Source of the DNA: Casp-Chloro-G3 sp002816715
GTDB taxonomy: Bacteria; Chloroflexota; Dehalococcoidia; Lucifugimonadales; UBA3495
Assembly: GCA_027623815.1 (NCBI GenBank)
Contig: JAQBUV010000003.1
Location: forward strand, 25,071 to 89,070
Reading direction: 5' to 3'
Length of the DNA: 64,000 nucleotides
The translations under genes and the position numbers were made by a program. Numbering within the stretch: the stretch's first letter is position 1; each line of letters starts with the position of its first letter. The notes beneath the pieces were generated by a model. The model had not been told where the DNA came from, did no database searches, and saw only the letters and a program-made list of their open reading frames with translations. This document shows positions 26,357-34,692 of this stretch, one piece after another.

Positions 26357-26623
26357 TTGCCACAGTTTCGTTTCAAGGCGTGCGTCAAATGCGGTGGTGA
26401 CCTGGCAATGGATGATGGTGACTGGATTTGCTTGCAGTGTGGCACCTATTACTATGTAGGTCTATATCAGTGGCCGGAGGTGCAGCATCCTGGAGAAGAT
26501 CAGCATCGGCGTGACGATGAACGTACAGAACGCGCCACCTCAATTTTGGCGAATCGGCATGGGGTTACAATGGGCATCGTCTTTGCTTCTGTGCTATTCG
26601 CCAGCGGTTCGGTAATCAAGTGA
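26357..26623 (+). CDS. Small zinc-ribbon protein
   Basis: An 88-residue protein with a zinc ribbon at its N-terminus: CVKCGG at residues 9-14 and CLQCG near residues 30-34, spaced as two CxxC knuckles. The C-terminal part is hydrophilic, then ends in a hydrophobic stretch (MGIVFASVLFASGSVI) that could be a short membrane segment. The start is TTG behind a very G-rich ribosome site. The stop overlaps the GTG of the RuvC-like gene by 4 bases, so the two are probably cotranslated from the palindromic-operator promoter. No specific function can be assigned. Confidence 0.7.
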   Translation: MPQFRFKACVKCGGDLAMDDGDWICLQCGTYYYVGLYQWPEVQHPGEDQHRRDDERTERATSILANRHGVTMGIVFASVLFASGSVIK

Positions 26624-27102
26624 CCGAGGTTGCCGAAAATGGGACATTGATCGCCCTGGACGCAGGGGTGAGGGAAACCGGCTGGGCGGTGTTTTGCAAC
26701 GGGCAAATTGAGGCCACCGGGACTATTGCAGTGCGTTCCCGGCATCGCGTTGACGCTTTGGTGAGGGTCGCTCATTTGATCGAGTCTCTGGACAGTTTGA
26801 TGGCCAGGTGGAACCCCGACGCGGTGGCCTGCTCCCAGCCGACCGGTATCGGCTGGAAAGTCCCGGCATTGGTGTTATTGGATGAGGCATTGGCGGAATG
26901 GTCGACTGGGCACCGGCTGGGTTTGTACTCTTACACCGCCCAAGAGGTGAGGACCGCGGTGGCGGGACACCCAAACGCCTCTCGGGGAGACCTGGGATAC
27001 GCGGTGATGATGCGGTTTGGGCTGATCGGACTCAGCAAGACGACGCACGAATGGGAAGCCATTTCCATTGGCGGCTACCACCTGCGTCGCTGGGCAAATT
27101 GA
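26620..27102 (+). CDS. RuvC-like RNase H-fold protein with altered active site
   Basis: A 160-residue protein with the layout of the Holliday-junction resolvase RuvC. LIALDAGVRETGWAVF carries the first catalytic aspartate (D14). YTAQEVRTAVAGHPNASRGDLGYAVMM-like sequence near 105-131 matches the RuvC helix region, and HEWEAISIGGYHL (143-155) matches the last catalytic block. The position of the essential glutamate (A-x-E-Q in RuvC) reads ACSQ here, with Ser72. The final acidic pair reads H143/E146; a histidine at the first of these is known in Thermus RuvC, from memory. No ruvA or ruvB is adjacent. It may be a divergent nuclease or a catalytically impaired binder. Confidence 0.68.
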   Translation: MTEVAENGTLIALDAGVRETGWAVFCNGQIEATGTIAVRSRHRVDALVRVAHLIESLDSLMARWNPDAVACSQPTGIGWKVPALVLLDEALAEWSTGHRLGLYSYTAQEVRTAVAGHPNASRGDLGYAVMMRFGLIGLSKTTHEWEAISIGGYHLRRWAN

Positions 27103-27136
27103 CCGGACAGGTTTGTTTAGTCACCGCTTGGTCAGA

Positions 27137-27164
27137 TTGAACAACGGCTCAACGTGTGTATAAT
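27137..27164 (+). promoter_or_regulatory. Sigma-70 promoter of the DUF3467-like gene pair
   Basis: TTGAAC (27137-27142) and a perfect TATAAT (27159-27164) are 16 bases apart. Transcription would begin near 27171, giving an approximately 87-base leader that contains a hairpin. Confidence 0.6.
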
Positions 27165-27189
27165 TACACCTGAGTCCAGCAGCCAGGAA

Positions 27190-27239
27190 AACCGGCTATC
27201 TGCAACCCGCGGAACTGTCGCCGACACGCGGAGCCGGTT
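27190..27239 (+). promoter_or_regulatory. Structured 5' leader of the DUF3467-like gene
   Basis: AACCGGCT (27190-27197) pairs with AGCCGGTT (27232-27239), and CCGCG (27207-27211) pairs with CGCGG (27227-27231), stacking directly on the 3' arm and leaving a 9-base bulge on the 5' side. The structure ends 6 bases before the ribosome site AAGGAGG (27246-27252). No U tract follows, so it is not a simple terminator. A translational control or mRNA-stability element is possible. Confidence 0.5.
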
Positions 27240-27257
27240 CTTGATAAGGAGGCCCCA

Positions 27258-27620
27258 ATGCCCATCATACAGCGACCCTATGTGCCCCCGGAAGACCAGG
27301 TTCCCCAGGAAGAAAGCTATGTGAACCCGGGCGACACCCAGTCCGATGGCGCTTCGGGCGAGCCGGTTACTTTCTACGCCGACTCTATGCACATCTTCAG
27401 CAGCCTTTACTCGGCGGTGCTTTTCTTTGGCGAACAGATGGAAGAGCGGGAGCCAATCTTGCGGACGCGGATCAAGGTCAGCCCCCAGATGCTCAAGGCT
27501 ATCGCTCTGTTGACCAACAAGCACGTGCGCGAGTACGAAGAGGCAGTGGGGCCGATTGCGCTGCCAGACCAGGTATATTCTGCCTGGGAATTGGAAGCAG
27601 AAAAGATGGAGAACCAGTAG
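27258..27620 (+). CDS. DUF3467-like protein
   Basis: A 120-residue soluble protein. The segment from FYADSMHIFSSLYSAVLFFG through RIKVSPQMLKAIALLTNKH to YEEAVGPIALPD matches the pattern I associate with DUF3467: an initial strand, a P-x-x-A/K helix and a terminal YE..xGPI. Family function is unknown. The first 35 residues are acidic and Pro/Gln-rich. The ribosome site AAGGAGG is ideally placed. It is followed by a gene whose GTG overlaps its stop by one base. Confidence 0.72.
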   Translation: MPIIQRPYVPPEDQVPQEESYVNPGDTQSDGASGEPVTFYADSMHIFSSLYSAVLFFGEQMEEREPILRTRIKVSPQMLKAIALLTNKHVREYEEAVGPIALPDQVYSAWELEAEKMENQ

Positions 27621-28102
27621 TGTCCCAGCCGGAAGACCGCCCAATAGCTGAAGACTTGGCCCTTCCCGTTCTGGTGGAGCCTGGCGTTGACCATGCCTCG
27701 CCAAAGGACTTGGACTGGAGGATGGTGAGCACCAGTCAGCCCAACCGCGCTACCTTCCACGTTAGCCACACCGACGTTACCGGGGTCAAGATTGGTATGC
27801 TGCGGCCTGCCGATATGCCGAAGGAATCCCCATTTGTCCTGATCCGGGATATTCCGATCACTATTATCGACAGCTTGGACAAATTCTGGGCTGGCGAGTC
27901 CCGAAGGGTACTGCCGCTGAATGGACTGCGGGTGCCGATTGAGGGTGATACCGAGGCTGAAGCAAAGCAGAATTTGGCGCGAGACTTGGCTGCCCAGTTT
28001 CGTCTGTTGTTGCTGCTGTCTACCAGCCGAGAGGGAAGACTTGCGCCTCAGTTGATTGAGAACCTGAGGCTATATCAAACGGTAATGGCACCGGCAGAGT
28101 AA
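27620..28102 (+). CDS. Hypothetical protein coupled to the DUF3467-like gene
   Basis: I do not recognise this 160-residue protein. It starts with GTG overlapping the previous TAG by one base. The segment RVLPLNGLRVPIEGDTEAEAK, followed by a helix rich in Leu (about residues 112-160), has a loose resemblance to small regulatory or antitoxin-like domains with a 'G-D-T-x-x-E-A' turn; this is only an impression. There is no signal peptide, membrane segment or cysteine motif. Cotranscription with the DUF3467-like gene suggests a joint role. It is convergent with proS. Confidence 0.7.
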   Translation: MSQPEDRPIAEDLALPVLVEPGVDHASPKDLDWRMVSTSQPNRATFHVSHTDVTGVKIGMLRPADMPKESPFVLIRDIPITIIDSLDKFWAGESRRVLPLNGLRVPIEGDTEAEAKQNLARDLAAQFRLLLLLSTSREGRLAPQLIENLRLYQTVMAPAE

Positions 28103-28140
28103 AGTTCTGGGCAGACTCGGCAATGATCGCTCAAGACTGG

Positions 28141-29847
28141 CTAGCCAAGTTTGGTTAGTCTCTGGGCGACCACATCCACGACGCTCTCCCTGGCGATTTG
28201 CTCCGCCTTTTCGTCCCGGCGGCCCTTCACTTCAACCATCCCGCTGCTCAGATTGCGCGGACTGACCACCAAACGTATCGGCAGCCCCAGCAGGTCGGCA
28301 TCGTTGAATTTTACCCCGGGCGTTTGGTCAATCCGGTCGTCGTACAGTGTCTCGATGCCTTGCGCCCAAAGTTCTCGGTAGAGTTGCTCCGCGGCTGACG
28401 ACACTGTGGCATCGTTCAGGTTCAGCCCTACTAGATGCACCTGATAGGGTGCGATAGGAGCCGGGAATATCATTCCTTTTTCATCGTGATTCTGCTCAAT
28501 TGCCGCCGCCAGCAGCCGACCCACGCCAATGCCGTAGCAGCCCATGATGATGGGTTGCTGCTGGCCGTTCTGGTCCAGGTACAGCGCGCCCAGCGTTTCG
28601 CTGAAGAACGTGCCCAGCTTGAAGATATGCCCCACTTCTACCCCTCGGGTGGCTTCCAGAGCCTGTCCACAGTGGCCGCACAGGTGTCCCTGCTGAGCCA
28701 GCGCAATATCGGCCAGTTCGTCCACCTGGAAGTCTCTGGGGTAGTTGGCGTTTTTCAGGTGGGTGTCCGGCTGGTTGGCTCCTACTGCGAAGTTGCTGCC
28801 TTTGGCGATAGATGGGTCGGCAACGCGTCGGAGTCCCTCAATGCCGATGGGTGACGCGGAGCCAGCTACCAGCCCGGCCGCTTTGACCTCCTCGTCAGTG
28901 GCCAGGCGAAGGTCGTGGGCGTGGAGCAGGTTCTTCAGCTTAATCTCGTTGACCTCTAAATCGCCCCGGACCGTGACAAAAACCAACTCGGCATCGGCGG
29001 TATAGAACACTGCTTTCAGGGTTTTAGACTCAGGAATATTCAGTAATTCGGCCAGCGCCGCGATGGTCTTGACACCGGGGGTGCTGACTTCTTCCAAAGG
29101 CAGTTCCGGTTCAGTGCCCTGGTCTGGGTAAACCGCGCTGGCTTTCTCGGCGTTGGCCGTATAGCCGCAGGACGGACAGGTTATCACCGTGTCTTCGCCG
29201 ACGGCGGTGGGCAGGATGAACTCGTGGGAGTCTTTACCGCCAATGGCCCCGCTGTCGGCCTCGGCCATCAAGACCGGCAGATTGCATCGCTGGTAAATGT
29301 TGCGATAAGCCTGGGCCATCGCCTGGTAGCTCTGCTCCAAGCTTTCCTCGTCGCCGTTGAAAGAGTAGGCGTCCTTCATGGCGAACTCGCGCACCCGAAT
29401 CAATCCAGCCCGGGGACGTGGCTCGTCCCGGAACTTGGTCTGGATCTGGTACAGGATTATCGGCAAGTCCCGGTAGCTCTGCACGTTGGCCTTGACGATG
29501 TTGGTGATTACCTCCTCGTGCGTTGGCGCCAGCACCATAGAGCGCCCCCGGCGGTCTTCCAATTCAAACAAGTTGTCGCCAAAGGCCGCGCGGCGTCCGG
29601 TCTGCTCCCACAACTCCGCTGGCTGGAGCGTGGGCATCAGCAGTTCCTGACTGCCAGCGGCATCCATTTCCTGGCGGATGATATTTTCAATTTTGCGTAG
29701 GGAACGCCAGGCCAAAGGCAGGTAGGCGTAGACCCCGGCCGCGACCTGATGGATCAGTCCCGCCTTGAGCATTAGCCGATGGCTGGCGGTTTCAGCGTCC
29801 GGTGGGTCTTCCCGCAAAGTCCTGGAAACTAGCTGGGTGAATTTCAT
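28141..29847 (-). CDS. proS: Proline--tRNA ligase
   Basis: ProS (568 residues) of the bacterial type, charging tRNA-Pro. It contains class II motif 1 (GVYAYLPLAWRSLRKIENIIR), motif 2 (KFRDEPRPRAGLIRVREFAMKDAYSF) and motif 3 (GCYGIGVGRLLAAAIEQ). Between motifs 2 and 3 lies the YbaK-like editing insertion, with a four-cysteine zinc site: CPSC near residue 225 and CGHCG near residue 395. The C-terminal anticodon-binding domain is complete. AAGGA precedes the ATG. It lies downstream of ispG, extending the rpsB-to-ispG gene series. Confidence 0.97.
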   Translation of the reverse strand: MKFTQLVSRTLREDPPDAETASHRLMLKAGLIHQVAAGVYAYLPLAWRSLRKIENIIRQEMDAAGSQELLMPTLQPAELWEQTGRRAAFGDNLFELEDRRGRSMVLAPTHEEVITNIVKANVQSYRDLPIILYQIQTKFRDEPRPRAGLIRVREFAMKDAYSFNGDEESLEQSYQAMAQAYRNIYQRCNLPVLMAEADSGAIGGKDSHEFILPTAVGEDTVITCPSCGYTANAEKASAVYPDQGTEPELPLEEVSTPGVKTIAALAELLNIPESKTLKAVFYTADAELVFVTVRGDLEVNEIKLKNLLHAHDLRLATDEEVKAAGLVAGSASPIGIEGLRRVADPSIAKGSNFAVGANQPDTHLKNANYPRDFQVDELADIALAQQGHLCGHCGQALEATRGVEVGHIFKLGTFFSETLGALYLDQNGQQQPIIMGCYGIGVGRLLAAAIEQNHDEKGMIFPAPIAPYQVHLVGLNLNDATVSSAAEQLYRELWAQGIETLYDDRIDQTPGVKFNDADLLGLPIRLVVSPRNLSSGMVEVKGRRDEKAEQIARESVVDVVAQRLTKLG

Positions 29848-29905
29848 ATCGGGGGGTTGTCCTTTCTTGAAACCTTAATTGGTGATGATACGGAGTTGAT
29901 ACCGC

Positions 29906-29914
29906 ATTGTACCA
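29906..29914 (-). promoter_or_regulatory. Putative extended -10 promoter of proS
   Basis: On the minus strand TGG precedes TACAAT (29906-29911), an extended -10 about 60 bases before the proS ATG. The -35 is weak. Confidence 0.4.
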
Positions 29915-29983
29915 GCAAAATAAAAGCTGATTCACCTATCTTGGGCGAACCAGCAAATTAAAGCGCTAATTGACGAGATTATT

Positions 29984-30050
29984 CTTCAACAAGCTCAGGA
30001 TGAGCGGACTATGGATTGTGATCCGTTCGTGGTGAGCCGGTCGAACCATG
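29984..30050. repeat. Dispersed repeat copy 2
   Basis: In the 218-base gap between ispG and proS. TTCAACAAGCTCAGGATGAG at the left and CGTTCGTGGTGAGCCGGTCG at the right are arms of an imperfect inverted repeat. The unit resembles the copies at 16659 and 40341. It is non-coding. Confidence 0.6.
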
Positions 30051-30065
30051 TTTTTAGATAGATTC

Positions 30066-31205
30066 TCAGTCGCTCACTGTGGATGGGGTATTCTCCACTT
30101 CCTCCATCAGCGCGGTGAGCATGTCGGCCTCGGCAACCACCCGCACCTTAACTCCTTTACGGAAGATAACCGCCCGGCCAGCGCCAGCGGCGATGCCCAC
30201 GTCGGCGTCTTTGGCTTCGCCGGGGCCGTTGACCTCGCAACCCATCACCGCGACCTTGATTTTCTTGTCGCTCTTCTTGAGCAGCTGGTCAACGTCGTTA
30301 GCCAGCTTGACCACGTCGACATCGGCCCGGCCGCAACTGGGACAGGCCACCAGCGTGGTGCCTTTGCTGCGCAGGTTGAGCGACTTGAGAATCTCGTATC
30401 CGGCGGCTACCTCTTCGGTGGAGTCTCCGCTCAGCGAGACCCGTATCGTATCGCCGATGCCTTCGTAGAGCAGCACTCCCAGCCCCACGGCGGTGCGGAT
30501 GGAGCCGGACTGGACGGTACCGGCCTCGGTGATGCCCAGGTGCATAGGGTAGGGCACCATCTCGGCCAGCCGACGGTAGGCTTCAACGGTGGTTGGCACG
30601 TCAAAAGCCTTCATGGAAATCTTGATCTGGTCGAAGTCGAGCTGCTCCAGGAAGCTGATCTCCCACAAGGCCGTGGCCAACATGTGATCGACGATGCTGT
30701 ACTGGCCTTCCTGGGCTTCGCCAGCTTTGGGCAAGCGGTTGACCAAATCCAGATGGCGCGAAAAACCCCGGGTGCGGCCAATGCCGCCCACCGGGGGCAG
30801 ACTCCCGAAGTTGACGCCGATGCGGATGGGGATGTTACGCTCTTTGGCCTTGGCCACCACCTGGCGCACCTGGTCTTCATTGCGCAGATTGCCGGGATTG
30901 AGCCGGAGACAATCGACGCCGCCTTCGGCGCATTCCAGGGCCAGCTGATAGTGAAAGTGGATGTCGGCAATGAGCGGGATGTGAATCTTCTTCTTGATCT
31001 CCCGCATGGCTTTGGCGGCAACCATGTCAGGAACTGCGCTGCGGATGATTTCGCAGCCAGCCTCTTCCAGTTCGTGGATCTGACGGACGGTGGCGGCCAC
31101 GTCCCGGGTGTCGGTCTTGGTCATCGACTGAACGGTGATGTCAGCGCCGCCGCCGACTTTGACCCCGCCCAGATATACCGGTTTGGTAACCCGGCGCTTG
31201 GACAT
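30066..31205 (-). CDS. ispG: 4-hydroxy-3-methylbut-2-enyl-diphosphate synthase (IspG/GcpE)
   Basis: IspG is the iron-sulphur enzyme of the MEP isoprenoid pathway. The N-terminal VGGGADITVQSMTKTDTRD is typical, and the [4Fe-4S] ligands are in the C-terminal domain: ACPSCGR and MGCEVNGPGEAKDADVG. The open frame reaches an ATG at 31220, but only the ATG at 31205 (MSKRRVTKP) has a G-rich ribosome site at normal distance, so that start is used (379 residues). dxr of the same pathway lies two genes upstream. The 178-base gap before it contains no recognisable element. Confidence 0.96.
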   Translation of the reverse strand: MSKRRVTKPVYLGGVKVGGGADITVQSMTKTDTRDVAATVRQIHELEEAGCEIIRSAVPDMVAAKAMREIKKKIHIPLIADIHFHYQLALECAEGGVDCLRLNPGNLRNEDQVRQVVAKAKERNIPIRIGVNFGSLPPVGGIGRTRGFSRHLDLVNRLPKAGEAQEGQYSIVDHMLATALWEISFLEQLDFDQIKISMKAFDVPTTVEAYRRLAEMVPYPMHLGITEAGTVQSGSIRTAVGLGVLLYEGIGDTIRVSLSGDSTEEVAAGYEILKSLNLRSKGTTLVACPSCGRADVDVVKLANDVDQLLKKSDKKIKVAVMGCEVNGPGEAKDADVGIAAGAGRAVIFRKGVKVRVVAEADMLTALMEEVENTPSTVSD

Positions 31206-31398
31206 GGCAGCAACCCCCATCTAACTGTTTGATTCGCCTCGCGATGTGGAGGAATTTGGCGACGTTACGCCCAGGATGGCCCGGTAAATCTTACAAGAAA
31301 CCAGGACGTGAATCCAGTGGAGGAACAACCGCGAACGCCGCGGAACATGGGCAGCAAGGCCTTGGGTAAAATGGCTAATGGGCGGCAGAGATCGGGAG

Positions 31399-32736
31399 TT
31401 AGCCCGCGAGTGGGCTGACCCCTTGAATCAACTTACTGATATCGTTGGCGCTGATCAAGACAATGAGGCTGATCAGCACGATAAACCCAATGAGGTGTAC
31501 CAGCCCTTCTCTCTCTGGGGACACTCGCTTGCCCCGGCGCACCCACTCAATTCCGACGAAGAGCAACCGGCCACCATCCAGCATGGGTATTGGCAAAATG
31601 TTCAGGATTGCCAGGTTGATGCTGAACAGGATAGCCAGCAGCAACCAGCCTTGTATGCCCATCTGTTGGGTCACTTCGCCGGTAATCTGCGCGATTCCGA
31701 TCGGGCCGGAAAGCTCTGGCGCGCCATTGCCGCTGATCCAGCCTGATACCTCTTGTTTGAGCAGCACCAGCATATCCCAGGTGCTGCTAAAGGCCATTCC
31801 AACGGCAGTCCAGGGCGCTTCAGACCTGCGCTCCACCGCAACGTTGATTAGTTGCATGCTAACCCCGACCAACCAGCGGTTGCCCGGTGCATCGAACTGA
31901 GGAGTAACCTGGAGTACCTCTTGTCCGTCCCCTCTCACCACCAGCAATTCTATCGGAGAGCCAGCGCTCTCCTGCACCACTTCGGCTAGATCAGAGGTTT
32001 TGTCCATGCCAAACCCGTTGGCCCTTACGATAATGTCTCCGGGTTGAACCCCCGCCGCTTCAGAGGCTGATCCGGCGACGACGTTAACCACCGTTACGTC
32101 GCCGGTGTCTCCGATGGGCACATCATGGGGAAGCATGAACAAGATGGTGAAAAAGACTATTGGCAGTAGAGCGTTCATAAAAGAGCCAGCCGCCAACACG
32201 ATCGCCCTTGGCCCCACTCCCTTACTGGCTAGGCTCTTGGGCACCGCCGGGTTGCTCTCTCCGGCCAATTTCACAAACCCGCCCAGGGGCGTCCAGTTCA
32301 CGGAGTAGACCATATCGGCGATGATCATGGAGTTACTTGATGCTTCTCGAACCTTGCCTTCGTGCTTGAGGTACTCATCGCTGCCCAATTCCTGAAGAGA
32401 CTGAATGCCTTTGGCTTTGGAGCCTTTCTGTGGGGATTCGATGATTCGGGCCACCAGGTTACCGCTGGCGTCCTCTGTAGAGCTGACCTTAATAACTCGT
32501 CCCCTGGTCAGGTCTTGCGGGCCGCTCAAGTTAATAAATTGGGTTTCCTGGTTCAGCAGCACTGTTGTGTTGCCGGTGTAGAATCCGAAAGCTTTTGGGG
32601 GATAACCAATGCCGAATTCCAGGACCTTAACCCCGAAGGCCTTGGCGGTAAAGAAATGGCCAAATTCGTGGACTACCACCAGAATTACTAGCATTGGCAC
32701 AAAGGTGCCGATAGCGATTAAGAAGCCTTCGATCAA
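31399..32736 (-). CDS. rseP: Site-2 intramembrane zinc metalloprotease (RseP, M50)
   Basis: A 445-residue membrane protease that cleaves membrane-bound regulators such as anti-sigma factors. The zinc motif HEFGH (residues 23-27) lies in the first membrane helix. A PDZ domain occupies about residues 220-290 (VNVVAGSASEAAGVQPGDIIVRANG), and the third ligand motif ILNILPIPMLDGG is near the C-terminus. An insertion (about 60-140) separates the first helix from the rest. The TTG start overlaps the dxr stop by 4 bases. The dxr-rseP order is common. Confidence 0.94.
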   Translation of the reverse strand: MIEGFLIAIGTFVPMLVILVVVHEFGHFFTAKAFGVKVLEFGIGYPPKAFGFYTGNTTVLLNQETQFINLSGPQDLTRGRVIKVSSTEDASGNLVARIIESPQKGSKAKGIQSLQELGSDEYLKHEGKVREASSNSMIIADMVYSVNWTPLGGFVKLAGESNPAVPKSLASKGVGPRAIVLAAGSFMNALLPIVFFTILFMLPHDVPIGDTGDVTVVNVVAGSASEAAGVQPGDIIVRANGFGMDKTSDLAEVVQESAGSPIELLVVRGDGQEVLQVTPQFDAPGNRWLVGVSMQLINVAVERRSEAPWTAVGMAFSSTWDMLVLLKQEVSGWISGNGAPELSGPIGIAQITGEVTQQMGIQGWLLLAILFSINLAILNILPIPMLDGGRLLFVGIEWVRRGKRVSPEREGLVHLIGFIVLISLIVLISANDISKLIQGVSPLAG

Positions 32737-33872
32737 ATTATATCCCTCAAATTATATCCTTCAACGATTGCGGTGGCTTGCTGGGTCGCCCAGGCATCTG
32801 CAGACAGCAACTCGGCCACGCTTTCCCCAGCAGACGAATCATGCTGAGCAAGAACCCTTTCCACCACTCGGTAAATGTCGGTGAACCCAATCTTTCCCGC
32901 CAGGAAGGCGCTCACCGCGATTTCGTCGGCGGCACTCAGCACTGTTGGATAGGTTCCGCCTTGCTTCGCCGCATTCAGCGCCAGCCCAAAGCAGGGGTAG
33001 CGTCCTTCATCCAGCGGGCGAAAGTCCAACGATAATGGCCGATCGGTAGGCAGTCTTGGAATCGCTTCATTAACCCGCCGGTCAGGGTAAAACAGCGCGT
33101 ACTGTATCGGCAGTCGCATACTGGGAGGCCCTAACTGGGCTTTTACCGACCCGTCGCCAAACTCGACCATTGAGTGGACGGTGCTTTGCGGGTGAATCAT
33201 TACTTCTATGTTATCCCAGGCGACGTCGAATAACCAGTGCGCTTCAATGACTTCAAAGGCCTTGTTCATCATGGTAGCAGAATCAATGGTTATTTTCTTT
33301 CCCATTTTCCATGTGGGGTGATTCAGGGCCTCGGCGGGCGTAACTGAAGCCAGGTCTTCCAGGGCAGTTTCCCGGAAAGGCCCACCGGAGGCGGTGATGA
33401 TCAACCGGCGTATTTCGTTAGCTTCTCCCCGCAAGCACTGCCAAATGGCGCTCGGTTCGCTGTCCACGGGCAGAACAGTACCCCCGTATTTCCGCTCATA
33501 GGCTTTGATGATATGTCCGGCCATGACTATGGGTTCTTTGTTGGAAAGGGCCACGGCTTTCTGGTGCTTCAGTGCGTTTAGGGTGGGAACCAGACCCACC
33601 GCTCCCATGGTCGCCACCATAACCACGTCTACTTCATCCAAGCCGACCATGTCTTCCATAGAAGTGAAAGTTATGTCTGAGGGTATTGATTTTGGAGGGT
33701 CAATGCAGCATATGTGCTTGGGGTGAAACTCTTGGATCTGATCGGTGAGCAGCGCCCGATTGTTTCCAGCGGCCAGTCCCACAACCTCAAATTGGTCGGG
33801 GAACGCCCTGACAATGTCAAGGGTTTGGCAGCCGATGGACCCGGTGGAGCCAAGGACTACTATTTTTTTCAT
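32733..33872 (-). CDS. dxr: 1-deoxy-D-xylulose 5-phosphate reductoisomerase
   Basis: Dxr (379 residues) performs the second step of the MEP pathway using NADPH and a divalent metal. The nucleotide-binding VVLGSTGSIGCQTLDIV is at the N-terminus. ALSNKEPIVMAG, LPVDSEPSAIWQCL and TASGGPF form the metal and substrate site. MGKKITIDSATMMNKAFEVIEA is the family signature. It overlaps cdsA and rseP by 4 bases each, indicating tight coupling. Confidence 0.97.
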   Translation of the reverse strand: MKKIVVLGSTGSIGCQTLDIVRAFPDQFEVVGLAAGNNRALLTDQIQEFHPKHICCIDPPKSIPSDITFTSMEDMVGLDEVDVVMVATMGAVGLVPTLNALKHQKAVALSNKEPIVMAGHIIKAYERKYGGTVLPVDSEPSAIWQCLRGEANEIRRLIITASGGPFRETALEDLASVTPAEALNHPTWKMGKKITIDSATMMNKAFEVIEAHWLFDVAWDNIEVMIHPQSTVHSMVEFGDGSVKAQLGPPSMRLPIQYALFYPDRRVNEAIPRLPTDRPLSLDFRPLDEGRYPCFGLALNAAKQGGTYPTVLSAADEIAVSAFLAGKIGFTDIYRVVERVLAQHDSSAGESVAELLSADAWATQQATAIVEGYNLRDII

Positions 33873-34690
33873 GGTTTAAATACCAGGTTTATAAGGTAGT
33901 ATACGGCCGGGATTGACAATACTAGGCTATCTACCCGGTCCAAAATCCCGCCGTGCCCTGGAATTATACTCCCTGCATCTTTGACTTGTGAGATGCGCTT
34001 GAGTGCGGATTCTGACAGGTCTCCCAGTTGCGAAACCACGCCCACTGTAGCACCAATCAGGCCCTGTTGCCAGCGGGCCAGTTCTAAATCCAGCAGTTGC
34101 CCCAAGGCCAGTGAAGCTAGCACCGCCAGGACAAATCCTCCAATTGCCCCTTCCCAGGTCTTGTTGGGACTGATGGCCGGGGCCATCTTGTGCCGTCCGA
34201 TACTTCGGCCAGTTAGGAAAGCGCCGGTGTCGGTGGCGAAGGTCACTAGCAGAGCGAAAAGGAGCCAGTCCCGCCCAAATGTTGCTGACTCTCCTGTTTC
34301 TCGAAGAACCAAAGCGTGGCTCAGCAAGAACCCTACGTAGACTGGCCCTAATATCAGATAGACCGATGCCTGAGTAAAACCGGGGCTTTTATGGAAGGCG
34401 ACCAGCCAGAGGAAGGAGACAAATGCACCTACGATAAAAATGCCTGAGGAGATGGTCAGGAAATTGGTCAGGTCGGAGGATGCTTGCGCGCCCAGGACAA
34501 ACGCCAGCGCCCAGAGGCTTCCCAGCAGTGTCGGCAAAGAAGCATCTTCGGCACGGTAAAGACGGTAGAATTCTCGGACGCCTATGATGACCGCAACGGC
34601 CAGCAGAAATACCAGCCAGGGAGTGCCCCACCAGATGGCGGCTAACAGGATTGGTATGCCCACCAGGGTTGTGAGCACCCGTCGCAACAA
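33869..34690 (-). CDS. cdsA: Phosphatidate cytidylyltransferase
   Basis: CdsA (273 residues) makes CDP-diacylglycerol, the precursor of membrane phospholipids. It has several hydrophobic helices. The signature is in the C-terminal part: SPNKTWEGAIGGF, then SQLGDLSESALKRISQVKDAGSIIPGHGGILDRVDSL. It overlaps dxr by 4 bases and sits 2 bases from uppS. Its product also feeds the pgpA step encoded elsewhere in the window. Confidence 0.96.
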   Translation of the reverse strand: MLRRVLTTLVGIPILLAAIWWGTPWLVFLLAVAVIIGVREFYRLYRAEDASLPTLLGSLWALAFVLGAQASSDLTNFLTISSGIFIVGAFVSFLWLVAFHKSPGFTQASVYLILGPVYVGFLLSHALVLRETGESATFGRDWLLFALLVTFATDTGAFLTGRSIGRHKMAPAISPNKTWEGAIGGFVLAVLASLALGQLLDLELARWQQGLIGATVGVVSQLGDLSESALKRISQVKDAGSIIPGHGGILDRVDSLVLSIPAVYYLINLVFKP

Positions 34691-34692
34691 GG

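Noticed and set aside
29848..30065. T-box riboswitch upstream of proS
   Set aside because: No conserved T-box sequence or antiterminator; the gap holds a promoter and a dispersed repeat.
30048..31232. Long plus-strand open frame (394 codons) opposite ispG
   Set aside because: The complementary strand encodes a canonical IspG with its iron-sulphur ligands; this frame is Gly/His-rich antisense.
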